DNA of 64,000 nt. Source: Geosiphon pyriformis. Lineage: Eukaryota; Glomeromycota; Glomeromycetes; Archaeosporales; Geosiphonaceae. The position numbers and the translations under genes were made by a program. Shown piece after piece: positions 10,471-22,439 of this stretch (position 1 is its first letter; every line of letters begins with the position of its first letter). The DNA lies in contig JAAOMT010000283.1 in the NCBI GenBank assembly GCA_016748015.1, positions 580,884 to 644,883 on the forward strand, written 5' to 3'. The notes below the pieces were generated by a model, which searched no databases, had not been told where the DNA came from, and saw only the letters and a program-made list of their open reading frames with translations.

Positions 10471-11620
10471 TAATGTCTATTTTTCTTTCTTCAAGGAAAG
10501 ATTTTTTTTGTTTTACAACTAGTGATTAGATTTCAGGTAGTTCATTCTCAAAAAACTTCTGTACTTTTTTTAGTTTTTCTTTGAGTATCAAACTAATTGG
10601 CTCCCAATCTTTGTAATAGATTAGGCAAGACTTGTATTTATCACTAGGGAAATACAAAGGTTTATCACACCAGCACCTGGCACAAATATCATATTACCAA
10701 TAACTGTATTTTGCTTTTTTGCCAGGTTTTCTATCAAAAGTTTTTCTGAGAATATCATAGTAGGGCCAGCAAATCAGCTTGTTATTTACTATGATTTCTT
10801 TTTTGTCAACTTTAATATTGTCTAGTGACTTGCTATTGCTGGTGAAAATAGTATAAGTGAGTTCAGCAGTTTTTTCTTGTTTTTTTTTGATTTTCTTTTT
10901 TATTACTTTCATCATCATTTGATTTATCTGATCGTTCTTTTTCTTGGTTTTGCTTGGATACTAGAAGAGTTGTCTAATGATAGCACTAATCCACAATGGG
11001 TTTTTCACCACATCTGATGATTTGTTTACAGAGTTTATAATCAAGGAAGACTTTTGCTTTCTTGAGCCATTCATTGCCAACTATTATGATGTATTTTTTT
11101 TACTTCAGATACTTTCATGTTAGTTTTAATGCTGATGTCATTGATTTGGACAGGAACAGCTTTGGCTATGCCCAGATTTTTCTTCTTGTCATCATGTATA
11201 TTGGTTATTGGTTTTGTGAATAGTTTATTAATTTTTTTGCCAATTGCTTCTAAAAAGTGTTTGGCAATAATGCTAACAGATAACTTACTGTTCAGGATCA
11301 GATTAATGAAGTAACCAGCCACTTGGGCTTTACAAATGAGAAGAGTAACATTGCTGTTGTCAGCAAGTCCAGCTTGGCATGAGCACTTATTAATTTTTGG
11401 TGTCTTTTTCTTGGAAATTAAAGATTTGTGAAGGTCTTTTCTGAATTGAAGATGGGTTATTAACTGGTCAAAGGTAATGTGAGCAAGTGTTTTCATGAGA
11501 TCTTTGACAACACAATAGGATCCAGATTTTTGTACAATTTTTGGGAGTTCTAATCTTGAAGAATTTTTAAAAACTTTAGTTTTTGGTGGCTTATTGTTAT
11601 TAGCAATTAATATGGAAGCT
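10471..11620 (-). pseudogene. Element D aspartic protease region
   Basis: The frame at 11,496-11,071 reads VAGYFINLILNSKLSVSII. In a functional retropepsin this is LILDSGSSVSII, so the catalytic Asp is Asn and the Gly is Lys, all by G-to-A changes. It is followed by about 140 residues of the linker that ends in the IVGNEWL-like position. A Lys-rich stretch lies at 10,918-10,694. The region leads into RT at about 10,460. Confidence 0.75.
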
Positions 11621-13367
11621 TTCTTTGGATCTATAATGAAATCAACCTTGGCTTTTTTTTCTTTCTTGGTGATTCAGAAATATTGATTGTTAGTTTATCT
11701 ATATTATGGTCATCATCAGTTAAGTTAAAAACATAAAAAGAGTTTTCTTCTGGTTGGCTTGTACTCTCACCTTTTGGAAATGCACCTACCAATTTAAAGG
11801 CTGATAAACAGTAGCTTCAACTAGGGGATTCTCTCCAAAGAAATTGATGTTGGCATAATTGGGTTTTTGATTGAAGATATTGTTGTTAATGGTTCTGTTG
11901 TTTTAATTATCATTGTTTCTAGAAACTGGAAATAGCAAAGGAAGATTGTTGCAATCTCTTGAGAAATGTCTAATTAATTTATAGTAGTAGCATACAAGTG
12001 GGTCACAATTTTGCTGTCTTTGGTAAAAGAACTGCTAGAATTGATTAAAACAGAGTTCAAATTTGGGTCTTTGGAGTTGTTGATTCTCTCTGACTGCTTG
12101 GACTAAAGATTCCAATAACCAGGCAAGATTAGCTGTGAGTTTATCTATTAACTGTTTATTTGGGTCTTGAGTTTGAGCAGCAAAAGAAGTAGCAGCCATT
12201 TGTAGAGCAGAAGCCATAACAAGAGCAAGAACAAAAACTGAAAATGTGAATTCTAGGTGCATTTTTTGATTGTCTTCTATTCTCTGGACAAGTTCAATGG
12301 CCATATCTATTGTGAGATTGTTTTTTAATGCCAGAAGAGGCCAAAGAGCATAGAAAAGATCAGTTTTTAATTCTTTTGTAAAGGAATGAATCTTTTGCTT
12401 TTCTGTTCAGTTCTTTTCAGAGTCTACTTGCTTGATTAATTTTCTGATTGCTTTGGCATACTCAATTACAACTTCACCAGAATCTTGAATTTTTCTTTCT
12501 AATTCTATGTACTATTTAGATATTAAGATAGGAGTTCTAAATTTCATTTCAAACCAGATAGTAAAAGAGGTATTGTCTTCTCCAGCATTTGCCAGTATCT
12601 ATCTAATAATTTTTTGCTAAGCATTGGCATTGGTTTTTTGTGAGAACTAAGTAGCAGGAGAGTTTTGGAGGTAGCCACCAACAATTTGGAACTTGTATTC
12701 ATTATCATATTGGTTTGCTGTGGCAGTTCTTTCAAAGTTATCCAACTATTCAATTGGATCTTGTGCATCATTTCTAAACAAGAGTAATAAAGTGTTGTTT
12801 TTTCTTTCCAAAGCAGTTTGTATGCCTTGGAAAACAATCAGAATGTTCTGTTGCATAAAATCATTAGCTATTGGTTCAGAAGTTACTGTTTAAGTAAAAT
12901 GATTTGATTTATTTGAGAAGAAATCAAAAACAGGAGCAGTTTGATAGCTTTCTTTTTCTGTTTCAAGAGAAGTTTCAGTTGATTAATAAGCAGCAATCCA
13001 GATATGAATTTGATGATTCAAATATTCGAAATCAGGGGGCTGTTGTTCAAAGGTTGTGAAATATAAAAGCTGATTAATGCTGTTGTTTTTTCTTCAAAGT
13101 TGTCTTTAAAGTAAGCTTGATTAAAGTAATAAGTTATATAAGCTGTGTAGATTTTAGCTTAATGCTCATTCAGGAACCAGTTTCAAAAATCTTGGAATTG
13201 TCTGCTAGATTGTTCTTCAATAAGAAAGCAAATTAAGCAGAAGGGCAAAGGATCGAGTTCAATAAAGTCTAGATCGTTTTTGTTGTGTGCTTTAAAGTAT
13301 TCTTCTGATTATTGTAACAAATATGAATAATCACCCATACAATGAAAAACAAAGTGGATTTTGACAA
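11621..13367 (-). pseudogene. Element D gag with decayed zinc knuckle
   Basis: The minus-strand gag is read in fragments. The capsid-like stretch near 12,820-12,550 reads FRNDAQDPIE-stop-LDNFE and YKFQIVGGYLQ; stops sit exactly at conserved Trp and Gln codons (TGG to TAG three times, CAG to TAG once within about 200 bp). Next comes MAIELVQRIEDNQKMHLEF (12,304 onward), then a knuckle CYYYKLIRHFSRDC near 11,950-11,990 with the second Cys changed to Tyr and the Gly to Arg. The N-terminal part continues to about 13,330. This is a different family from B/C. Confidence 0.8.
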
Positions 13368-13384
13368 CCTCACAGAAAGCACCA
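13368..13384 (-). promoter_or_regulatory. Primer binding site of element D
   Basis: The minus strand reads TGGTGCTTTCTGTGAGG six bases after the LTR. It matches the site of element A in 14 of 17 positions, so A and D appear to use the same tRNA primer, different from B and C. Confidence 0.6.
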
Positions 13385-13390
13385 CTTTTA

Positions 13391-13989
13391 TGTTATGGGT
13401 TGAAATAACAAGCTAACAGATAACAAGAGAAAACAGAATTGTAGAGTGATAAAAGGAATCAAAGGAAATTTAATTTCAAAGAGCAAATTAAATAAGTATG
13501 GATATAATGTACAAGATCAGTCTTATAAAATATTTCAGTCACTATACTTTTCAAAAAATAACCAGGAAATTTGAAGGTAGAGAGATAGTCTGTACTGTTA
13601 ACAAATGATCACACACTGGTATAATTTTATGCTTCATGTTAGCACTTTTAGAATTCAATATCAGATATCAGATGTACTTTTTAGTCACATTTTATTCAAT
13701 AATTTTTAAATGATACAATTATATGTTTTAGAAAAAAGGTAGAAAATAACCAACAAGTAATTTTTTATCCCAAGATATTCAGATACTTGAAGGTAGAGAA
13801 AAAAAAATTAGCAATAAGAGAATGATTGAGATGAAAGTTGTTATTTTATTTATTTTTTTCTTTGATTTTTACATATTTTTCTACAGCTAAAAGATTTATC
13901 ACTTATATAGTTATCAAAAGTAGTCAATAATTAGGTCAATGACTAGGTCAATGATTAGGTCAATAATTAGGTCAATGATTAGGTTAACA
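13391..13989 (-). mobile_element. 5' LTR of element D (outer end less certain)
   Basis: The inner end is TGTTATGGG, identical to the A LTR, and is placed by the primer site. The outer end is proposed at ...TTAGGTTAACA (13,989), which gives inverted ends TGTTA/TAACA and a length of about 599 bp. Just inside the outer end is a run of gtcaat-rattag repeats (13,924-13,986). Beyond it the sequence becomes featureless AT-rich DNA. Confidence 0.5.
13924..13986 (+). repeat. Tandem 12-13-bp repeat (aggtcaatgatt)
   Basis: About five imperfect copies of aggtcaatgatt / aggtcaataatt lie head to tail, at the outer end of the proposed D LTR. LTRs of all families here carry short subrepeats close to that end. 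Confidence 0.85.
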
Positions 13990-16777
13990 GTTCTATTAAT
14001 AATTATTTTCTAAAAATCAAGTGGCTAATTATATAATATCAGTGGCTAATACATGTAATAATTAATAAAAAGTATAAGTTTCAACCATAACAATATATTA
14101 AACTTATTATAAACCACTAAAATTTGGTTAAACAAAATCTTTGAAAAAACTTTTCTAGCAGTCTTAATTAAAACAATTAGTTTAGTGGCTATTAGTATAT
14201 TTTTTTATTTATAAAGCTTAAGAATTATTAAAACTTAAACATATTTCTAAGCATTAAAAATTATCTTTTTAATAAACACATATTTAAAAAATTTAAAAAC
14301 CAAACTTAAACAAACTTATTACAATGTTTTCATATTTTATTTGAAATTTTAAAAAATTCAGCAGCTTTTTTCTTAAAAAAATTTCTAATAATCAACAAAA
14401 ATTTATTCAAACAAATTTATTTTATAATATTAGTAAATATATTGATTAAAAAATAGTTTAAAAAAGCAAATTGTTTCTGTTAATATATAAGCATCTTATT
14501 TTTAACAACATATTGTTTAATTTAGGTTTTTATTAATAAATTCATTTTGTTTTTAACTTCATCAGAATTTAATATTAGTTTTTAATTATTAACTAAATAA
14601 TCTAAAGCAATTTTTCTAAAAAATTATTTTAAAATATTACTAATTATAAAATTTTAATTATTAACAAAAGCTTTTATGTATTTGGAAATAGTATTACAAA
14701 TACATAAATCTTTAATAATTTTAAATATACATATTTTACAAGATCTGTATATTTTTTTTAAACAAACCAAAAATTATTTAACTTCATAAATACTAGTGCT
14801 AATATTTAAAAAAATCCAAAACTCTACAACCAAAACAAAATTAAGTTTTTTTTAAATACTCACAAAGTTTTTAATATTTCTTAAATTATTTATTTTAAAT
14901 ACTTGAAAATTTTTAAAATAAGCAACTCTAATTTGTAAAACTTAAAAAATTTAGCATTTTAAACAAAGCTTTTATTATAAGTCTGTATTTTAAATAACAC
15001 AGCATTAGCAATATTATATATACTTTTGTTTAACAAATTTTATATTTTATTAAAATTACTATCTTTTTTCCAAACACTAAAAACATCTATATTTTACAAT
15101 ACAGTTTTCAAAATCAAACTATTATATTTGGTCTATATATTTCCATTAACTTTTATTATTTTATATTTTCATTTATTTTTATTAACTTATTTATATATTA
15201 AAATTAAAAATCCAAAAAACTATTTAAACTAATATTTACTAATAATACTAAATAATTTATGTCAAAAAACTTTTAAAAAAAATAGTTTGTTAAATATATA
15301 TTGAATTTTGAAGGTTTTTACTAACCAAAATAAAATCTATGCATTTTTTATTCTTTTAAAATTAGATTATGTGAACACTTTGTGCAAAATCGAATTATAA
15401 AAAAAATCCATCAAATTCAAATTCAAAAATTTTTTGAAATTAATACTATAACTATAATTATTTTTATTAAAATCTTTATTTAAAACAACAAAAATACTGA
15501 TATTTAAAGCATTTGTTATTATAAAGTTAAATTTTTAAGCCTAAATTAGCTTCTTTTTTAAGATAATATTTGTATATAAACTTAAGATAACAACTAATTA
15601 TTTATTTTTAAACAATAATTAGACTAATATAAATTTGTTAAAAATTTTAAAAATTTTAAAAACATATTTAGTTAATTGGTTATTTACAATTATTCTAACA
15701 TTAACATCTAAAAAACCAAAGTTTAAATCTAAAATAAATATTTATATATTATTAAATTTATTTACAATAAAAAATTTCATATTTAAATGCAATTTAATTT
15801 TTATAAATATTGAAATATTATTATTTAACTTTTTATATTATCTAATAAAATCATTTTATTTAATAAGAACATTTATGCTTTTAATATTACAAATAGCTAT
15901 TTTTTTTATTAAACTATTTATTAAAAATAGAAAAATAAAATCACATTATTACTTGAATAAAGAAATTTTATTTTTTTTAAAACTGTTTTAACAAATCTAT
16001 CTAAGACTAATATATTGACTTTAAGATAATTAATTTGTAATATTAATACTTTTAATTTATTTATAAAAAATTCTAAGGAATTGTTTATTATAATAAATAT
16101 AATACAGTAAATTAATGATTTGTTATTTATAATTATGTTTAAATTTAAGCTATTTATAAACAAAAACAATCTAAGATTTTTATCTTTTAATAAATATATC
16201 TTTTTAGCAATTTTTAGTTAAAAAAATAGGAAATAAAGTTTAGTTTACATAATATATTATTAATTTAATTAACAAAAAATGCCAAAAAACATTCTAAAAT
16301 ATTTAAATAAAGTCTAAAACCAAAACTATAATATTATTATTTAAAATATTTAAACCACTTATTATTATTGAAAATCATAAAAAAGAGCATAAAATAAAAT
16401 AAAAAGCTTATTATTAATTACCAAAACTTAGAGCTTATTACTAAAAAAACTAGACAAAAAATTAATGTATGTTTTTTCATATATATATAATATTGTTAAT
16501 TTAGAATAAACAAAATATTTTTATTATAGACAAACAATTTGTTACCAATTATACAACTGTTTAAAACATAATTTAATTATTAATAAGCAGTATATAAAGA
16601 TAATATTAGACAAGTTTAGCACAAACTTATATTTTTAAAAACTAAAATTAAGCAAATTACAGATTATTAGCTTTTAAAGCTTTACTTATATTATCTAAAT
16701 TACTGTTTATTTTGTTTTTTTAAGACTAATATAAAATACTTTTATTATTATTTAAATATCAAAATTTATAAAACCAG
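13990..16777. other. AT-rich decayed DNA without recognisable genes
   Basis: The stretch is extremely AT-rich. Open frames such as 15,635-15,991 (plus) and 15,921-16,169 (minus) encode almost only Ile, Asn, Lys, Phe, Leu and Tyr, which random AT-rich DNA also gives. By analogy with 27.6-34.4 kb it is probably old, mutated retroelement sequence, but I could not match a protein family. Confidence 0.6.
16774..16777. repeat. Target-site duplication of element C, left copy (ccag)
   Basis: ccag precedes the left LTR and ccag follows the right LTR at 27,636-27,639. If the terminal A of the LTR is counted with the target, the duplication is 5 bp (accag). Confidence 0.85.
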
Positions 16778-17772
16778 TGTTATCAGAGGTTTCTGGTCTC
16801 TTTTCTTGAATGTTGCAAATGTCTGTTGGTTGCAAATTTACGTTTTCTAGAAGTAGTTGAACCTTTAGTAACTGAATTTATCTTCAAATTATCTCTTATA
16901 ATTTGAACTGCTGGGCTTATAAGTGGAATAGCCAATTCTTTGCCAGTTACTTTATGTAGTTATGTTGTAGTAAATGTCAACTCTTTCCCAGGAATTGCTC
17001 ATCTGGAAGCTCACTAAAAATGTGTAGTTACTTTGCTGTGAAAGTCAACTCTTCTACAGGAATCTCATCTGTAGACTACCCTATTGATTATAATAAGAAA
17101 ATAAAAGAAAAGTAAAAGAAATATAAAAGAAATTGAATTCTGTCAAGGAAAACGTTTTCTATTCGGCCTGGAGTTACTAACAGTTTACTGAAATTGGTAG
17201 CTAATCAATTTCAAAATGTTAATTGGGTTTTTGGGGATTTTTCAAGTGCAATAATTTAAAGAATTTTGGTTTTTTGAATTATTTGATATTTATTTCTTTT
17301 TTTTGTGTATAGGAATGGTTCTAAGTGATAAATCTAAAGTAAGATACATTTTCTTAAAGAGAAAAGCTCTTCTTTTATACAACTTGTTGTAGTACTAGTC
17401 TATGGACTTGCACTTTTTTTTTTTGCTTAAATTTCGGCAAACTAAAGATACATTTTAATGAACTACAAGTTATTTTGCTGAACTATTGATTAATTTGGAT
17501 GAATTATTCATAATTTCGGCGAATTTCTTATAAATTTTGGCGAATTTCTGTAAATTTCGGCGAATTTTAGAATGTTACAAAGTTCAGGGTATTGTGTAAT
17601 TTGATCATTCTACTTTCTGTCATACTAATTGTATTATTTAATTGAATCGTGATATGTGATAATTGAATAAATAATAAGTGATAATTTGAAATGATATTAA
17701 TATACTAATTAATTTATAGAAATTATAAGGATAATTTCATGCTAATTGATAGCTAAAATTCTACTGGTAACA
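16778..17772 (-). mobile_element. 3' LTR of element C (left)
   Basis: 995 bp, ends TGTTATCAGAGG and CTACTGGTAACA on the plus strand. It pairs with the right LTR at 26,620-27,635. Differences seen by eye are mostly transitions (for example tgttatcagagg versus tgttaccagaga), plus one missing copy of a 21-bp subrepeat near 17,510. The polypurine tract of C abuts its inner end. Confidence 0.92.
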
Positions 17773-18460
17773 TAATCTCCTTCTCAAGACTAAACTCCAT
17801 TAAAGTCCAAGCATTATCTATGATATTGAGATAATGATCCAAAATAATTGAAGTAATCTGGTCTGAAAATTGTTGAAATTTCAGTTCTGTGAGTTTGCCA
17901 ATGTATTAAATTTTCATTGGTTGTAGTATTGGATTTTGTAGAACATTTTCACAAGTATTAAACAAATCATAAAGTCTAAAAGCTGCTCTAAATTTGTAGC
18001 AAGTGTTTGTTGGTTCAGCTGCTGTTTTAAATTCATTGTAAATTTGTTTTTGTATAGCTTCAGGAGTGAAATTTGTTGCTTCAAGTTCCAGTTTTCGTTC
18101 ATAAAGTGTCTTTCCAATGTGAAAGTATTTATAGATAGGGGTGTGTTTATTGTTCTGTTTATTGAGAAGTAGTAGAAGTTTTTGTTGCATTGTAGCATTT
18201 GGTGAAATGTCAATAAGAGCAATTAAAAGATTTTCTTTCAGTGCTTGCTTTAAAAGTCTTGATAACCTATTTTCAGAGTGACTTCTTGTTTTTCTTTTAT
18301 AAAGGTGATAGTTCTGTGGATGATTTACTACTGGGACTGTGGTTTTTTTCTGAATGTAATTAATTTGACTTTCATTAATTGTTATAGATAAGTCAGAAAG
18401 TGTTTTCAAGACTAACATTAACTTTTGGGATATTTGTTGAATATTTCGAAGAATAATCAT
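17753..18460 (-). pseudogene. Element C ORF3: unknown protein downstream of integrase
   Basis: This is a 236-codon frame from ATG at 18,460 to TAG at 17,753-17,755, interrupted by a single TAA (17,906-17,908) where the relic copy at 29,963-30,668 has CAA (Gln). The protein starts MIILRNIQQISQKLMLVLK, is basic and helical, has no recognisable catalytic motif and ends inside the LTR (LPVEF). Features include a Lys/Arg-rich stretch (KRKTRSHSENRLSRLLK, residues about 54-70) and a C-terminal block with YNEFKTAAEPTNTCYKFRAAF. A separate start codon and about 160 bp spacing after the integrase region suggest a distinct product. The retained sequence in a strongly diverged copy argues that it was coding. 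I cannot assign a function. Confidence 0.7.
17773..17788 (-). promoter_or_regulatory. Polypurine tract of element C
   Basis: The minus strand reads CTTGAGAAGGAGATTA directly before the LTR. It is also coding: it forms part of the last codons of ORF3 (Leu-Glu-Lys-Glu-Ile). Confidence 0.75.
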
Positions 18461-18639
18461 GATAAAATTGACTAATTATGAAAAGAGAAAATAAAAAAAA
18501 ATTATTTTTGGGTATGGGGTTTTTATTTGTTTTTGGGTTTGGGTGTTTTTTTTTGTAATTATTTACTATTTTTGTCTTTGTGTTTTTATTAAAAATTATT
18601 GTAAAATTTAAGTGTTCAAGTTTGGTTGTTGTTCTATTA

Positions 18640-19960
18640 TAATTATTGGTTCTAAATTTCGGAGAATATCTTCAAGATTAATTAAAGAGAAATGTGTACC
18701 AATTTGTGAAATTAATGGTTCAGGATTGTTTCTGGAATAATAGTGTTTCAATTTATCTCCATGTGCAACTTTTGATAGTATCTTGTTATCAAGTCTTAAT
18801 TTGTATGATCTATTGCCTAGAATTTCGTGAATATAAAATGGTTCATCTTATTTATGTTCAAATTTTCTACTCTATTGTTTTTCAGCCCTAGTTCTGTATA
18901 AGAGAACCTTATTTCCCACTTTAAATTCGTTGGTTATGGGTGGTAATTTGTTGTTATGTTTTTTTTTTTGTTGAGCTTGGAAATGTTCAATATGAGTTGC
19001 TGCTATTCTTCTTTTTTCTTCCAGTGTACTAAGAAGAATGTAGGCCCTTTTTTGGAGTGTTTCTTGAAAGTTTTCTTCATTAATTGGTTGTACAGAGTAT
19101 ATTTCCACTGTGAAATTAATTGGTAATGTTGCTGTCCTTCCATAAGTTAAATCAAATGGTGTGTGTTTCATAGTATCTTGTTTTAGTGTTTTGTATGCTA
19201 GTAACACTAACGGAATAAAGATATCCCATTCCTGCTCAAAGTCTGTTGAGACTTTGGTTAGAGATTCACGCAATGTTCTGTTAAAACATTCTACAAGTCC
19301 ATTTGTTTGAGGGTGATAAGATAATGATAAAGGTCTTTTGACATTGAATTGTTTACAAATTTTTTGTATTAAATTGTTTACAAAATGTGTTCTTTGATCA
19401 GATAAAAGTTTAATTGGACATCCATGCCTACAAATAATGTCTTCATAGATGAAATTTGCTACTGATTTTGCATCTGTTCTTTGGATGGTTCTAGCTTCAG
19501 GCCATTTGGTAAGATAATCTACTGCTACTACAATATAGCGATTTCCTTGGGTTGTGATAGATAATGGTCTGACTAAATCAATTCTAACTCTGTCAAAAGA
19601 TTGTCCAACTTTAATTGGATTTAAAGATTCTGTGGGGCAAGTTTCTTCTCTTCTTTGACAACTATTACAAGATTCTACATATTGTTAAATATCTTTTTGT
19701 ATGTGAGGCCAAAAATAATGTTCAAGAGTTCTTTGAATTGTTCCATTTTTTCCCAAGTGTGCTAAAAACGGATCTGTGTACATGTTATATAAAATTGTTT
19801 CTTTTTCATTCTCTTGTACTAATCTGAGTGGTTGGTTTGGGTTTCTGTGATTTTTATAATAAATTTTGTTGTGGTGTATGAAATATTGCTTTGATTGGTA
19901 TTGTAAACAATGTTTTTTACTTGAAGACCAATTCTCTGGCATGGTAAGAGTCTCCAAATA
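18640..19960 (-). pseudogene. Element C integrase
   Basis: Minus strand. The zinc-binding N-terminus is HLGKNGTIQRTLEHYFWPHI followed by CNSCQR. The catalytic core shows the first Asp in RIDLVRPL, the second in LLSDQRTHFVNNL and the Glu in NGLVECFNRTL (D,D-35-E type). The C-terminal GPY/F-like part reads EFKVGNKVLLYRTRAEKQ (about 18,890). Frames 19,957-19,685 and 19,273-18,872 are open, but stops and a frameshift separate them (TAA at 19,684-19,686 where Gln or similar is expected). The core triad is still visible, yet no continuous product can form. Confidence 0.88.
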
Positions 19961-21349
19961 GTTTTTAAGATTGCTGTAGTTTCTGGAATCTATTGTTGTT
20001 TGGTTATTTTGTTGGTAGGTTGGTAAGTTATGGTGGAATTGTTGTTGGTATTAGTCTTGTCTCATTTTTGAAAGGCTATCAACATTGGTGTGTAGTTTTC
20101 CTGGTTTGTGATATACAATGTATCTGTAGTCTACTAAGAAGTTATTCCATTAAGACTGTTTGGCACTTTGTTTAGTTTTCTTTTTATTAAGTCATTTGAG
20201 GCCAATATTGTCAGTTATTATGTCAAATTCTTTTCTATTCTTTAGGTATTGTTGAAAATGTTTAAGAGCCCAGATGACTGCAGTGGCTTCCAATTCAGTT
20301 GAGCCATATTTGAGTTCTGTTGGCTTGAGTGTTCTGCTGGCATAGGTGATAACTTATTTCTGGCCATTTTCATCCAATTGTGATAAAATGGCACCAAATG
20401 CTATGTGTGAAGCATTAGTGGCTAATTGGAACTGTTTGTTGAAGTCTGGATAAACAAGAACTGGGGCTGTTGTCAATTTTGTTTTGAGAGTTTCAAAGCT
20501 TTTTGTTGTTCTTCAGTCTATTTGAATGGCACGTTTTTGTTGGTAAGATAATTGAGTAGTTTGGCAATTTCTGAGAATCTTTTTATGAATTTTCGATAGT
20601 AAGAGGCTAATCCTACAAATCCTCATAGTTCTGTGGTATTTCTGTAGGTTTGAAAGTTTTTGACAGCACTGATTGTTCCTGGATTTGGTTTGACTCCATC
20701 TTTACTAACTATGTGTCCAAGAAAAATCAAGCTTGTTTTTCCAAAGTGACATTTTTCAATGTTTAACTTTAATCCTGCTTTCCGTAATTGTTGAAAAACT
20801 TTTTGCAGGTGAATAAAATGGGCTTCAAAGCTTGATGAGTATATATTAGTATCATCAAGATAGACAACTACTGATTACCACAAGAGCCCTTCATATACAA
20901 CATCCATAAGTCACTGAAATGTTGCTGGTGCATTACAAAGTTCAAAAAGCATAACATTGAACTCATAGTTTCCTCCTTAGATGGTAAATGCTGTTTTGGA
21001 TTGGTTTTTTGGGTCCATTTTGACTTGCCAGTATCCACTTTCCAAGTCTAAAGTTGAGAAGAACTTGGCTTTTCCTAGAGCATCTAGCATGTCATCAATT
21101 CTTGAAAGTGAGTAAGCATCTCCAATTGTCACACTGTTTAATTGGTGATAGTCAACACAAAATCTGATTTTTCTATTTTTTTTTTTGACAAGGACTACTG
21201 GTGAGGCCCAAAGACTTCTTGATGGTAGAATCAATCCATTATTGAGCATTTTCTAAACTTCTTCTCTGATGAATTGGTGGCTGACAGGTGGCACTCTGTA
21301 AGCTTGCTGACGTTTTGGTGGAGCATCTCCTGTATGGATCTGATGTTAA
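19961..21349 (-). pseudogene. Element C reverse transcriptase and RNase H
   Basis: RT blocks on the minus strand: QAYRVPPVSHQFIREEV, ASPVVLVKKKNRKIRFCVDY, YSLSRIDDMLDALGKAKF, FSTLDLESGYWQVKMDP and VVVYLDDTNIYSSSF, so the YLDD active site is intact. Then LGHIVSKDGVKPNPG and the RNase H start SHIAFGAILSQLD (20,360-20,430). Stops replace Gln (TAA at 20,977-20,979), Arg (TGA at about 20,914) and Trp codons; the stop at 20,977 is followed by MLFE where B keeps MPFG. The RNase H end near 20,000-20,200 is poorly readable. Confidence 0.9.
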
Positions 21350-21756
21350 ACAATATCTATTTTTCCCAAGTTATTGTTGTCTTTTGCAAATATATCTGCA
21401 AATTCAGCTATCAATTGTTTTAATTGTCTTTGTTGTTGAAGTTCTAAGGGACCCATGTTGATTTGAGAGAGTTTTTCTTCCAAAAAGTGGTAGTTTTCAG
21501 TAGTAAGAATGATATTTGGATTTGGGAGTAGAGTGTGCCTTACAATTTCGATAAAATTAGAAACAATTTGAGGGTTTTCATCTTGAAAAATATTGCTGTG
21601 TATGATTCCAATCTCTAATTTGTTTAATAAGACAATAAGATAATTATTGGGATTGTAGAATGTAACTCAAAAATTTTTCATTTCTTTGAGAATATAAACA
21701 TTTGGAATTGAGATTTCATGCTTCAAACAGATTTGTTCATTGAATTCAAAGATTTG
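21350..21756 (-). pseudogene. Element C linker between dUTPase and RT
   Basis: Collinear with the linker of element B. Readable pieces include KLSQINMGPLELQQQRQLK and IAEFADIFAKDNNNLGK, ending at the RT entry. No domain recognised. Breaks at stops near 21,357, 21,668 and 21,757. Confidence 0.6.
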
Positions 21757-22439
21757 TTAGGTAGTGGTGAGTTTTGAGCAAGTGTAAATTTCGTGATATT
21801 CTTCAAAAAGTGAAATAGTAATTGGTTGGGGAAGTTGAAGAATCTGGTGAGATTCATTTTGTATTTTAAGGGCTATGTTTACTGGAACTGTAAATCGTCC
21901 AGTTGAACCAAAACTTTGCATTCCTCTTTCACTTTTTTCCAATTGTTCTCTGTTGTTAACTGATTGTAACCCCAAAATGTTGATTAGGAGTAGATAAATT
22001 GCTTGAGCAATTTTTTCAGCATGTTCAATCTTGAATGGTTTGTCTGTTTCATTCTGCAACATGATAGTAATGTCTCCAGTGTATTTTGTATCTATAACTC
22101 CTTTTTTAATATTGATTCCTTTGCTTGCCAATGATGATCTGGATGCAATTTGAACCATTGCTCCAGGTGGAATTTCAAAAGCAATTTTGAGATTGATTTT
22201 TGTCAAAGACTTTGGTTGAAGAACCAAAGTATCTTTTCTTGGGTATCTTAGATCATATCCAGCATCAATTTTGTGTGCTTTTTCTGGTCTGATTTTTTGG
22301 CCATGATTGTCGAAATATTTAAGTTGTAGAGATGGTTGCTTTTTAAGAAGATAAATAGAGGTGGTTGGTAGTTCTTCTATCAGTTCAGATACTCCAAATT
22401 CGATTTTATTTTCATTATTTTCTTTTGGCAGAAGAATGC
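21757..22439 (-). pseudogene. Element C dUTPase domain
   Basis: The motifs are in order: motif 1 DAGYDLRY (about 22,245-22,265), motif 2 PGAMVQIASRSSLASKG with the Arg kept, motif 3 KKGVIDTKYTGDI (GG and AG changed), motif 4 EKIAQAIYL and motif 5 RGMQSFGSTG (one Gly changed to Ser). The frame from 22,227 to 21,757 is open. Same position and order as in element B, so a dUTPase between the cysteine-rich domain and RT is a family trait. The altered motif 3, which holds the catalytic-base region, makes activity doubtful in this copy. Confidence 0.9.

Noticed and set aside
15635-16169. Overlapping open frames on both strands in the AT-rich region
   Set aside because: Encoded residues are nearly all Ile, Lys, Asn, Phe and Leu on both strands; expected from base composition.
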